Positions 40,770 to 50,012 of a DNA stretch of 64,000 nt are shown in pieces (the stretch's first letter is position 1; each line of letters opens with the position of its first letter). The position numbers were made by a program, and so were the translations under genes. A model generated the notes under the pieces. The model saw only the letters and a list, made by a program, of their open reading frames with translations, was not told where the DNA came from and made no database searches. The DNA lies in contig NC_065544.1 in assembly GCF_932294415.1 (NCBI RefSeq), forward strand, positions 13,801,351-13,865,350. Direction: 5' to 3'. The stretch is from Quercus robur. Taxonomy: Eukaryota > Streptophyta > Magnoliopsida > Fagales > Fagaceae.

Positions 40770-41504
40770 ATGTCTTCCTCACAGTTCACCTTCTCAATCT
40801 ACCTTCTAACCTTTGCTTTCTTTCTCCAAACCATTTTTGGAGTCAGCCCCCCTCTCTACAATATTTGTTCAGGCTCTGAGAACTTCACCACCAATGACCA
40901 ATATGAATCAAACCTAAGAAAGCTCTTAGGTAATCTTAACTACCAAACCCCTCCTCTTGGTTTTGGTCTTGGCTCAGTAGGTTGGTACCCATACCAAACT
41001 TATGGGCTTGCTCTTTGTCGTGGAGACATTGCAGCCGCAGATTGCAAGGCGTGTGTTAATGAGGCTAGCAACGAAATTCACAAACGTTGCCCATATAATA
41101 AAGGTGCAATTATATGGTACGATAATTGTCTTTTGAAGTACTCAAACAAGGACTTCTTGGGTCAAATTGATAATGAAAATTGGTTCTATTTGTTGAATGT
41201 GCATAATGTGAGTGAGCCAACAATATTTAACCAAAAGACTAGGGAGTTATTGAGCCAACTAGCCAAGGATGCATCTTTCAGTGTTAAAAAGTATGCAGCT
41301 GGAGAGCTAAACCTGGGATTGGGAGAATCAACCAAACTCTATGGCTTGGCTCAATGCACATGGGACCTTTCTACCATTGAATGTTTTCAATGTCTTGATG
41401 ATGCAATCGATCAACTTCTTAGTTGTTGTGATGGCAAACGAGGAAGAGTTGTTGGTGGGAGTTGCAACATAAGATATGAGATTTACCCATTTGTCAGTGC
41501 TTAA
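40770..41504 (+). CDS. DUF26 cysteine-rich repeat secretory protein (copy 2)
   Basis: 244 residues, single exon. I start at MSSSQFTFSIYLLTFAFFLQ because the TATA box is 61 bp upstream and the open frame further left is an A-run and promoter. Signal peptide about 1-24. First DUF26 domain has CRGDIAAADCKAC (C-x8-C-x2-C) and CPYNKGAIIWYDNC. The second has CTWDLSTIECFQC and ends GGSCNIRYEIYPFVSA. No transmembrane or kinase part, so a secreted CRRSP (Gnk2 fold), expected in the apoplast. Gnk2 itself binds mannose and is antifungal, but a role here is not shown. It has two extra residues (GELNLGLGES) relative to copies 3 and 4. All twelve family cysteines appear present. Confidence 0.92.
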   Translation: MSSSQFTFSIYLLTFAFFLQTIFGVSPPLYNICSGSENFTTNDQYESNLRKLLGNLNYQTPPLGFGLGSVGWYPYQTYGLALCRGDIAAADCKACVNEASNEIHKRCPYNKGAIIWYDNCLLKYSNKDFLGQIDNENWFYLLNVHNVSEPTIFNQKTRELLSQLAKDASFSVKKYAAGELNLGLGESTKLYGLAQCTWDLSTIECFQCLDDAIDQLLSCCDGKRGRVVGGSCNIRYEIYPFVSA

Positions 41505-43165
41505 TTCGATGTGGAGTGCTCTAGGTTTCAGGTGCCTTTTTCATGATCTCACTTTGGAGGGATACTCAAGAATAATGATCTATGATTCTTTAATTTTCTT
41601 TGAACCAATGTAATTATATAATCCCTTGCCAATAAAATTGATTTGTTTTGGTTTTCTTGATTTTTTCCGTCAAATAATTCAATAAGAATCTCTCGATTTA
41701 GGGGGATAGGTGTTGTTAGTTGAAGCTCCATTATGACACTCGCTATCCAGGAGCACAAAAACTCATAATTCACTCAAGATGAGGTTCTCTACACGCTTGC
41801 ACTAACCACAGGCCTTTTACCTTTTCCTTTCCAACGGTAATTTATTTTGGTGGTTGTATATATCCTTACTACGATTATTATAGCTTCTTTTTCGGGGCCC
41901 TCGATGAAAAACATGACACTTGAAGTCTGAATTGCCAACCAATATGAGTAGACACTGGAGTTAAATATATAGAACAGGCATGCATGGATCTCGGATGTCG
42001 GATGTTGGTCCTCTATTAATTAAGCACGTAAGCAAGAATTATAATGGCTAGGTCACAAAGAAAGTATAGGAAGACAATGCATTGTTAGAACGAACGTAGT
42101 ACGACTTGAGTGGAGGAGCGGCAAGTACTAGAGCTGGATTTATTAGAGTCAGACTTATCAGTGCAAATGGAAGAGGCAATAGAAGGGTTAGCTGCCAACA
42201 TAGTAAAGCTTTTTTTGGACTTGCAAGCTCTGTAGACGAGTCTCACAAGCTAACTCATTAAGGACGAGTCTCACAAGCTCTGTAGACTGCAGAGAGGCTC
42301 ATAGTCATCATGCAAAGCTATCAAGAATCGGTAGAGAGGGACTGATATTGTTATGCAGTGTACTTGGCTCAATAAGTGGGAGTCCCAAATTATATGAATG
42401 GCACAATTTAACCATGAGTTGATATTCCTTGGAACCATGAGGTGTCTAGTATATATTGTAACGACCTAAGGAAAAACACTAATCATATTTACGAATATAT
42501 CCAAAAGGACTAGTCTAATTATAATTGAAATTTTTTATAGTTATTAATAAAGCTCAAATCAACCAAAGGAAAAAAACAATAAAAATTCAACTTTCATAAA
42601 GTCAAAATCAACCCTACTGATCAACAGTTTGGAATAATGGTTCAAACCATGGCTTCTGATTGCAAATCGGACTCAAGTCAAGCATGGTCAAGTCGGATCG
42701 GGTAACATAAACCGAAACTTATGTGGCACTTGGCGTTGACATGGCAATTTTCATGCTACATAAAATAATGTGGCAGGTAACATGGTAATGCTGATGTGGC
42801 AATAGGGCTAGAATGGTAGTGCTGCCATCGCAGATGTTGTTGATAGGTGATGTTGACTTGACCTTAGGGCTGACATGGCATTCTATCAATGTTACAAGTG
42901 TCAATGACACGTGCTTGATTGTTGGAGACATTGTGACATGTGAGAAAATTGAGATGGCGTCTAAGATAGCTGGGATCACCATGATTCTTTCACCGATGGC
43001 AGTGGTGAATTGTATGGAGGCTCAGAGACAAAAATTTTGAGGGTGGCAACGATCTTGTAGTGATGATGGTGGTGAAGGAAAGACGGTAATGGTAGGCCTG
43101 AGAAAGCAAAGGTAGAAAAATGCCAAGGAAGACAAAGACTATTCTTGAATAAAGAAATCTTGTAT
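41505..43165. other. 3' flank of DUF26 copy 2 and unassigned sequence
   Basis: About 41560-41925 resembles the flank of copy 3 (44527-44750, then 46277-46380 after the solo LTR): CAATGTAATTATA, TGTTAGTTGA, GGAGCACAAAAA, CTTTTCCTTTCC.., ATTTATTTTG, TATAGCTTCTT. This shows a segmental duplication. The rest (42000-43165) has no supported gene. TGTAACGACCTAAGG at 42457 looks like an LTR start, but I found no matching end. Confidence 0.55.
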
Positions 43166-43413
43166 GATTAAAGCCTGGTTTGGATGCTTTGCGGCTGCGT
43201 TTGCAACTTTCAGCCTTTTTATTTTTCTTATTTTATTTATTTTTTTTATATACTGTGCACTGTTTATAGTTCTCACAAACTTTACTTTTTAACCACTTTT
43301 TTTTTATTAAAAATGGATCAATGGTACTATTCACACATTTAAAAATTATTTTGTTACAATATTTTCAATTTTCAGTTTCAGCAAAAATAAGTTGTTTTTA
43401 AACGAATCCTAAA
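43166..43413. mobile_element. MITE candidate (GTTTGGATGC family)
   Basis: Left GCCTGGTTTGGATGCTTTGC and inverted right TTAGGATTCGTTTAAAAACA, then CTTATTTTTGCTGAAACTGA. The internal ACTGTGCACTGTTTA and TACTATTCACA words are common in this kind of element. TIR match is partial and no target duplication is clear. Confidence 0.5.
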
Positions 43414-43711
43414 TTACAATAAGATTAGGTCCCGGTTAGACTTTGAACTAATAAGAACGCTTTAGAAATTTCTTTTTAATTATTGTGGCAATTTTCTCAT
43501 CTTCTAAATTTCATTTCAATAAAATATTAGGGTTACCAAGTGGTTTTTTCTATTTCATAAATAAGTTGATTAAATAATTACAGATTTAGCTTTCCCAGTT
43601 TTGACTTTTTGCAAAGAACGCAGCCCAGTTTTGAAAATTTCTTGTCAATTTGACAAGTTATTTAGAAGAAAAAGTCAAAACTTTTAATGTTTCGGGCATA
43701 GATAGATTTAC

Positions 43712-43775
43712 TATATATAACCGCTGCATTGTCCATAGTGTAAACCCATCAACCTTCTCTCATTTCCTCTTGAAA
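43712..43775 (+). promoter_or_regulatory. TATA box and leader of DUF26 copy 3
   Basis: TATATATAA at 43712 (two changes from the TATAAATA of the others), then CCGCTGCATTGTCCATAGT and GTAAACCCATCAACC. ATG 64 bp downstream. Confidence 0.78.
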
Positions 43776-44504
43776 ATGTCTTCCTCACACTTCACTTTCT
43801 CCATCTACTTTCTAACCTTTGCTCTCTTTCTCCAAACCATTTTTGGAGCCAGCCCTCTCTTCCATATCTGTTCAAACTCTGAGAACTTCACTACCAATGA
43901 CCAATATGAATCAAACCTGAGAAAGCTCTTGGGTAATCTTAACTACCAAACCCCTCCCCTTGGTTTTGGTCTTGGTTCAGTGGGTTGGTATCAGTACCAA
44001 ACTTATGGGATTGCTCTTTGTCGTGGAGACGTAGCAACCACAGATTGCAAGACGTGTGTAAATGAGGCCAGCAACGAAATTCACAGACTTTGCCCGTATG
44101 ATAAAGGTGCGATTATATGGTACGATAATTGTCTTTTGAAGTACTCAAACAAGAATTTCTTAGGTAAAATTGATAATGAAAATTGGTTCTCCTTGTTGAA
44201 TGTGCAAAATGTGAGTGATCCAACAATATTTAACCAAAAGACTAGGGAGTTGTTGAACCAACTAGCTACAGAGGCGTCTGTCACCACAAAAAAGTATGCG
44301 ACTGGACACATAGAGCTAGGAGAATCAACCAATCTCTATGGCTTGGCTCAATGCACATGGGACCTTTCTAGCAATGATTGTTTTCAGTGTCTTGAGGATG
44401 CAATTGGCCAACTTCCAAGTTGTTGTGATGGGAAAGAAGGAGGGAGAGTTATTGGTGGGAGTTGCAACATAAGATATGAGATTTACCCATTTCTCAGTTC
44501 TTAA
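43776..44504 (+). CDS. DUF26 cysteine-rich repeat secretory protein (copy 3)
   Basis: 242 residues, single exon, starting MSSSHFTFSIYFLTFALFLQ. The frame is open for 42 codons further left, but only from a TTG and across the TATA box, so this ATG is preferred. Signal peptide about 1-24. First domain CRGDVATTDCKTC, then CPYDKGAIIWYDNC; second CTWDLSSNDCFQC, then GGSCNIRYEIYPFLSS. Both C-x8-C-x2-C motifs are intact. Closest to copy 2 (shared WYQYQTYG/WYPYQTYG, IDNENWF and CTWDLS), with which it forms a tandem pair about 3 kb apart. Predicted secreted apoplastic protein; ligand unknown. Confidence 0.92.
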   Translation: MSSSHFTFSIYFLTFALFLQTIFGASPLFHICSNSENFTTNDQYESNLRKLLGNLNYQTPPLGFGLGSVGWYQYQTYGIALCRGDVATTDCKTCVNEASNEIHRLCPYDKGAIIWYDNCLLKYSNKNFLGKIDNENWFSLLNVQNVSDPTIFNQKTRELLNQLATEASVTTKKYATGHIELGESTNLYGLAQCTWDLSSNDCFQCLEDAIGQLPSCCDGKEGGRVIGGSCNIRYEIYPFLSS

Positions 44505-45160
44505 TATTGGATTCAGGAGTTTGTTTATGATTCTTACTTTTAGAGGGAAATTAAGGAATAATTCTTTGTAATTCTTTATTTTTCGTTGGACGAATGTAAT
44601 TATAAAATTCATTTTCAATAAATTGAATTTATTTTTGCCATTTGATAAATGAAGTGGTGATTCCATTTGTAAGTCACCCGATTTAGAGGGATAAGTAATA
44701 TTGTTAGTTGAGCCTCTATTGTGTGATATACTATCGAAGAGCACCAAAAATCCTATGTATTAATTGTTCATTGATCCTTCATTATGTGATATACTATCTA
44801 GGAGCACCAAAAATCCCAATCCACCTGGTTGCGATTTTCAACACAATTGCACTTGCTAAAATTGTTGGTGATTGAGTGATGAGCATAAGCATATAAGAGA
44901 GAGCAAACATGAAGATTTATGAGATTCAGCTTGATGCCTATATACATCCATAATGAAAGTCCTTGCACGGCTAGATATTTGATATTAAGCTCTTGTTTAA
45001 AATGAATTCCATGTAGAATTTAGATGCTAGAAAACCCGAGACTAATCTTAGGTTAATTATACACTAACTCAATGTTAATTTGCTTATTCTACAAGAAAAT
45101 TGGCCTACAATTGGATTGAACCACTTTGACTATAATATGTCTAACAACATTAACCACATG
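44505..45160. other. 3' flank of DUF26 copy 3
   Basis: Parallel to 41505-41820 after copy 2. A small duplication is visible: TGTGATATACTATC.A.GAGCACCAAAAATCC occurs at about 44723-44755 and 44784-44816. Confidence 0.6.
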
Positions 45161-45165
45161 CTTTT

Positions 45166-46276
45166 TGTAAGGTTGAATTTATTCAACCATCTAATTGGCT
45201 TTATTCCGTGCCAAATTTGCTTGTAATTCAGCATTTAGTAACCCTGTATTTAGGTGGGATTGTTGTAAGGGTAGTGAGTGAGATAGTGTGAAGATTGCTC
45301 AAGAGTGTGCAAGAAAACAGAGTGTCGCGGCTGGGACTCGCGGCTGGACTCGCGGCTTCAACCCGCCAGAATCTGCACACGTGCCAAGCATGCTGGAAGA
45401 TGAACAGTCATGCTAGCTGGAGCACTACAGGACAAAACAGGACAACTGGCCATACGGTTAACTCGCGACTGGAACTCGCGACTTAGTCAAGCCGCGAGGT
45501 CAAGCCGCGAGCCACCCCTGTTTTGGAAAAACCTGACGTTTCGCATTCCACTCCACTTCAGTATAAATACCCTTTTAACCCACGATTGAAAGAGAGCTTC
45601 CAGAGAGAATTTTGAGAGAGAAACCCTAAAGAAAAACCAGATTGTTTCACCCACAATCTCTACCTTAGAGTCTCATCAAAATCCCTCACTCTCTTCCTCT
45701 CCATTGTCAAATCCTTGAGAGGCCTTTATACCAAACCTGGTTCTCACCATTATCATCTCTGTGAGACAGTCGTTTGGAGTTCTGGGAAGCAGTTAGGAAG
45801 GAGCCAATATTCATTGGTTGATGCTACGGTGTAGTAGCGGAATCCGGAAAGCTAGAAAAGAAAAAGGTTCGGCGCAACCTCGTTGGAGCAAGAAGCTTGG
45901 AGGGCTTAGGTGCATTGGGTAGATTAGGCTTGGAGGGTCTATTGCTGTCCTTGTATCCCAACTGTATTTTCTAGTGGATTGATTACCGCTTGGAGGGCGG
46001 CGGAGAGGTTTTTCGCCGAGGTCTTCGGTTTCCTCTTCGATAACATATCTGGTGTTATCTCTGTGTTTGCATCTTCCTTCCTCTCTATCTCTGCCTTTAC
46101 ATTATCTGCTGTGGTTTATTTTGTTGTGGCTTAGATAGTTGTTTAATCAATTCCATGTTATAGCATATGTTAAGTTTCCGCACACTAGTTGTTTAACATA
46201 TTGCGTGTGTTGATTAAATTGGTTTTTGGGGGTCTAAACGTTCAAAAGTGTTTTTGTACACGTTTTTGAACTTTCA
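45166..46276 (+). mobile_element. Solo LTR of the Sirevirus-like family, TSD CTTTT
   Basis: 1111 bp, TGTAAGGTTGAATT...GAACTTTCA, reverse-complement homologue of the LTRs at 14919 and 22078. Exact 5-bp duplication CTTTT (45161-45165, 46277-46281). TATA box CAGTATAAATACCC at about 45561-45575 and TCGCGG/CGCGAG-rich upstream block (45325-45510). It lies in the duplicated 3' flank of DUF26 copy 3, while the flank of copy 2 has an empty site (CCTTTTACCTTTTCC, about 41814). Confidence 0.93.
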
Positions 46277-46281
46277 CTTTT

Positions 46282-47270
46282 ATCTTTCCTTTCCCTTAAT
46301 AATTTATTTTGACAGTTGTTTCCTTCGCTACATTAAATATAGCTTCTTGTTGAGGTCCTCAATGAACAAGATGAAACTATAAAGTGTGACTCGCGAATGA
46401 GCGTTAGTGGAGCGGAGCACCAAGGTTCTTCAAAGCCAGGATTATCAACTAGTGGATTTTTTTTTTCAAAGCCAATGTGTTCGCTACCTAGTTGTTTAGA
46501 TTTGTTCTACATAGTCAAGGATCGCAACCTAAGTGTTCGGTTTTATTCCTTGTTCTTTGTTTTCTAGAGGAGGTCAATGTAGCAATTAGGTAAAAGAAAT
46601 AAGAAATTACTCTAGTGTTTGTTATTTGTGAGAGAAAACTATTTAGGTGTATTGAGTTTGGGTTTTGTAAGAGTGTCTTTACGCCATCTTTGTATCTCGT
46701 ATTTGTTAGTGAAATTTTCTCCTTATCATTACTTGTGAACATTGGCAAAAGGTCAAACCACATAAATCCTTGGTCCTCTCTCTTTTGTGTGTGGTTGTCT
46801 ATTTTTCTTTTAGGTTCGTTTCTATTATTTAGTTTAGTGATCTTTCTAAAGTCATAATATTTTCATGATCATCTAATGTGTGAGTGCTATTTGAAAGCCA
46901 TTTCCTACTACAATTGGTATCAAAGCTTCACTTGTTACAAAAAAATTAGTATTAGAGTCAATGGCTTGATGGGTAAGTGTTTGTTAGTAGGTACAACCAT
47001 ATAGAACGAGAAAAACTATCATGTCAGCTCTACCCATGGTTGAGTAAAGGTTCTCTACTAGTTGTGATTGATGAGTCAAGGTAATTGTGCTTATTGGTAA
47101 CTCTCATAGTTGTACAAGGAAGACTCATGTTCACTCCACACATCGTCAAATAAAGAACATTCTATTGGTGATGGTAATTCATAACATATGGTATTTGAGC
47201 TTGTTTATTGTAATAGGGGAAGCTCTAATACGAATTTCTTATGGAAAATAGCTTTTGGTATTCCAACACA
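46282..47270. other. Unassigned sequence right of the solo LTR
   Basis: The first 100 bp continue the duplicated DUF26 flank. The rest has no supported gene. Confidence 0.5.
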
Positions 47271-47275
47271 AGATT

Positions 47276-48107
47276 TATTCATTTTGTTTAGACCCATGTA
47301 CACTCAGATTGTTTAAACTAATTAATTAACCAAGTTGATACTAAGGTTTATTATGTAGATCTAGGTTAAACACATACAATCATATCACATAGTGCAAAAA
47401 AATAAAAGAGACAAGCGATATGATTACCTAGGAAAACCAATGAAACCAACAGTTTCAAGGTAAAAAACCTGAGGAGGATTTAACCTAATGTATCTCAACG
47501 TAACAAATTCACTATGATAGAATGGAAGTTTTACAATAGATTTAAACCCTAAATCTAAAACTATCTCTTGCAGAACTTACTCACATGACCACATGCAGCT
47601 CCGAATCCATGGACTATTTTATTTTGAATTTGCTAAACACAAACACTCCCATTTGTAACTCTGAGGTCCCACTCAAAGCTTTAAACTTAGCTATGTATGA
47701 TCTTGTATGCAGCAACTTAATCCACTAGTTCTTAAATATAGATCTTCTTTTTAGTAGATGCTTGTTGAGTAAGAAGGCTACGAAAACCTCACAAATCTCA
47801 CAAGGCTTCCGAGAACTTCTAAAACATATTTAGGGTTTTCCTTTTATACCTAGTAGTATTGGACATAAACCTTAAACATTTTCGTGGGCTTTGGGCCTGA
47901 TTTAAAATCTGTAGAAAATGATCTTCGATCGGTCAAGCCTTGTAGAACCCAAATTCTTCTTTCTGCAGCTTGACTATTCTTGAATATTAACTTGAACCTA
48001 TATGAGCAATGTCTTACACTTAAACTAGACATGTTTTTGTTCTTAGTTTGCCAACTTACATATAATTAGAACATAAACATTTGTTCCTAAATATTTAGAA
48101 CCTAACA
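47276..48107 (-). mobile_element. Solo LTR with 5-bp target duplication AGATT
   Basis: 832 bp from TATTCATTTTG to GAACCTAACA, flanked by AGATT (47271-47275, 48108-48112). The left terminal TG has become TA. It aligns with the solo LTR at 37921 (ACCAAGTTGATACT, GAGGATTTAACCTA, ACATGACCACATGCA, TTAGAACCTAACA) but is much diverged and shorter, so this family was active at least twice. Confidence 0.82.
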
Positions 48108-48112
48108 AGATT

Positions 48113-49217
48113 GATTGTGAAAATATCATGGATTTAGAAATTAAAGATCACCAAATATAAATAATAGAAATGAGCAAAAAGATGGAGAAAAGTGGGATAT
48201 GTTGCACTCTTTTTGTTAATATTTAATGTGAAATTTCACTACTTAACTAACCACTATTCACACATGAATATTCTAACATCTATAAGATGGAGTCATGAAG
48301 AATAGAGAGAGACCTCAAAGGAAAAGTGAATAGCAAAGAGAAAGTGAATTTGGGGGGGGGGGGGGGGGGGGGACTTGTACGATTATAATCAATTAATTAT
48401 ATAGCTTGCCTTTGTTTCTATTAATACTAGTGTGTAACCCTGTGCATATGCATGAGTACAATTAAACATAATCATAATTATACAATTCAAATTATACATG
48501 ATATTAGTTTACACTTTTTAAAACCATATATATATATAATTTAGAATTTAATTAGTTTTATACTTTTCAGTTTTTGTACCCAATAATTCATTTGCCACAA
48601 AAATTAAAAACTTAGATAGACATGTGGCGGAAAATTGGACTCCGATTGAAATCTAATTTAGAATCAAATTAAATTTGGACTCTTCAATTTCTACACTCAA
48701 TAATTCACTTGGCACATAATTAAATGGGACACATGTACATGGAGCAAAATTGAGAATCCAATTAAAATATAATTGTATTTTTTTAATCAAGCTTTGGCTA
48801 TGTATATATATATATATATATATATATTAGTATTGATACACCATGTTGAGTATGCTAGAATAGAAGAGGAAGTTGAATCATAAAGCATAGAACACAAGAA
48901 CATAAGGGTTATGTGGTTCAACCGAATAGTTTGTGTCCACAGAGGAAACCTTTAAGGGCTACACATTTAATATATGAGAGTATAGTATAAATTATGTGTT
49001 ATAATAAATCATAGCATGATATATATAGTAAGCTAAATCTTAGATTAACCATACATTAACTATATATGTTTAATAGACTTCTAATAAAAGTAGGAGACTT
49101 GACTTGCACACATAAAAAGATTGGACTTGGGCTAATTTATCTCCAATAATATATATTTACAGTCTAAGAAAGAAGATAAAATGAAAGCAACTCAACTTTG
49201 TTACAATAATTTACAAC
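48113..49217. other. Unassigned intergenic sequence with poly-G tract
   Basis: Holds 21 consecutive G at 48352-48372 and (TA)n at about 48803-48828. 48840-49000 (TTGAATCATAAAGCATAGAA, TGTGGTTCAACCGAATAG) looks like part of a dispersed repeat. No supported gene. Confidence 0.5.
48352..48372 (+). repeat. Poly-G tract (21 G)
   Basis: Homopolymer read directly. Long poly-G is rare in plant DNA and prone to slippage and G-quadruplex formation, so its length is also open to sequencing error. Confidence 0.8.
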
Positions 49218-49222
49218 CGATT

Positions 49223-49406
49223 TGTTAGTGTATAGCTTAGACTAGTTTAGCCCATTGGGCTTAGCCCAGTATACTGTACTTGTAGTTTACTCCTTTTACT
49301 TGTACTGTACACATATCTAGCCTATATAAGGCTCTCTATTGTACATTGTTTCACACACATCAATATACAGACTATTCAGTCTTTCTCACACTTTATATTC
49401 TTAACA
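49223..49406 (+). repeat. 5' LTR of copia element
   Basis: 184 bp, TGTTAGTGTA...TATTCTTAACA, with TATATAAGG (49323-49331). The short LTR leaves little room for upstream control, which may sit in the leader. Confidence 0.95.
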
Positions 49407-49418
49407 TGGTATCAGAGC
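49407..49418 (+). promoter_or_regulatory. Primer binding site (tRNA-iMet)
   Basis: TGGTATCAGAGC with no spacer after the LTR. Confidence 0.95.
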
Positions 49419-50012
49419 CAATCCTCTGACTTTCTGGTTCCTGTGGACATCTCCGGCGTTCTTCCGCTGCCCTCGCCTTCATCCAGTAGCCACTGTCAGA
49501 AGCGAGTCACCGCCGTCACGCTCACAGTCCCAGCAAATCTCGGATCTCATTGTTCTGCTCATCCAACTGTCAAAGCAAAGGCATTGAGTGACAGAACAGA
49601 CAATCCCGAGCAAAACCCCACCAAGAGCGGCCAGAAAACACTTCACACGCGCCTCCACGCGCCGCCTGAAGTTTCTGCCTCACGAGCACGCGCCGCCACG
49701 CGTCGCCACGCGCCGCCACTCTCACTCGCGCGCTCTCACGCGCTAGATCAGACGTCCTCCACGCGCCCCACGCGCCAGCTCCATTTCGCGAACTGCCACG
49801 TCAACCCTAGTGTGACGTCACCCTGCCACGTCAGCACACGTCAGCCGTTGACTGGACCAGACTTGACCGTTGACTTTGACCGTTGACCGTTGACCAAGTC
49901 AAAATTTTTCAACAGGACCTGTCTTGCTTAGTTTTTCGCGTAGATTCTGATTTTGGGCTCTGTTTCTGCATTTGAGGTATCTAAATATCACTTTTTGGTC
50001 ATTTTCTTCATT
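49419..50012 (+). promoter_or_regulatory. Copia leader with G+C-rich block and W-box cluster
   Basis: About 600 nt before gag. 49640-49795 is rich in CACGCGCC words, far from the local A+T-rich composition. It is followed by TGACGTCA (49813-49820) and a cluster of TTGAC[CT] W-box cores starting at 49848, 49863, 49870, 49876, 49883 and 49890, plus an inverted one at 49898. WRKY factors bind TTGAC[CT] and bZIP factors bind TGACGTCA. A role in activating the element is inference. A frame through the block is open but starts at GTG and looks like composition only. Confidence 0.65.

Noticed and set aside
42457..43040. Possible solo LTR starting TGTAACGACC
   Set aside because: No matching end or target duplication found.
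49443..49886. 147-residue ORF in the copia leader
   Set aside because: Starts at GTG and consists of low-complexity Pro/Arg/Ser from CACGCGCC words; treated as leader.
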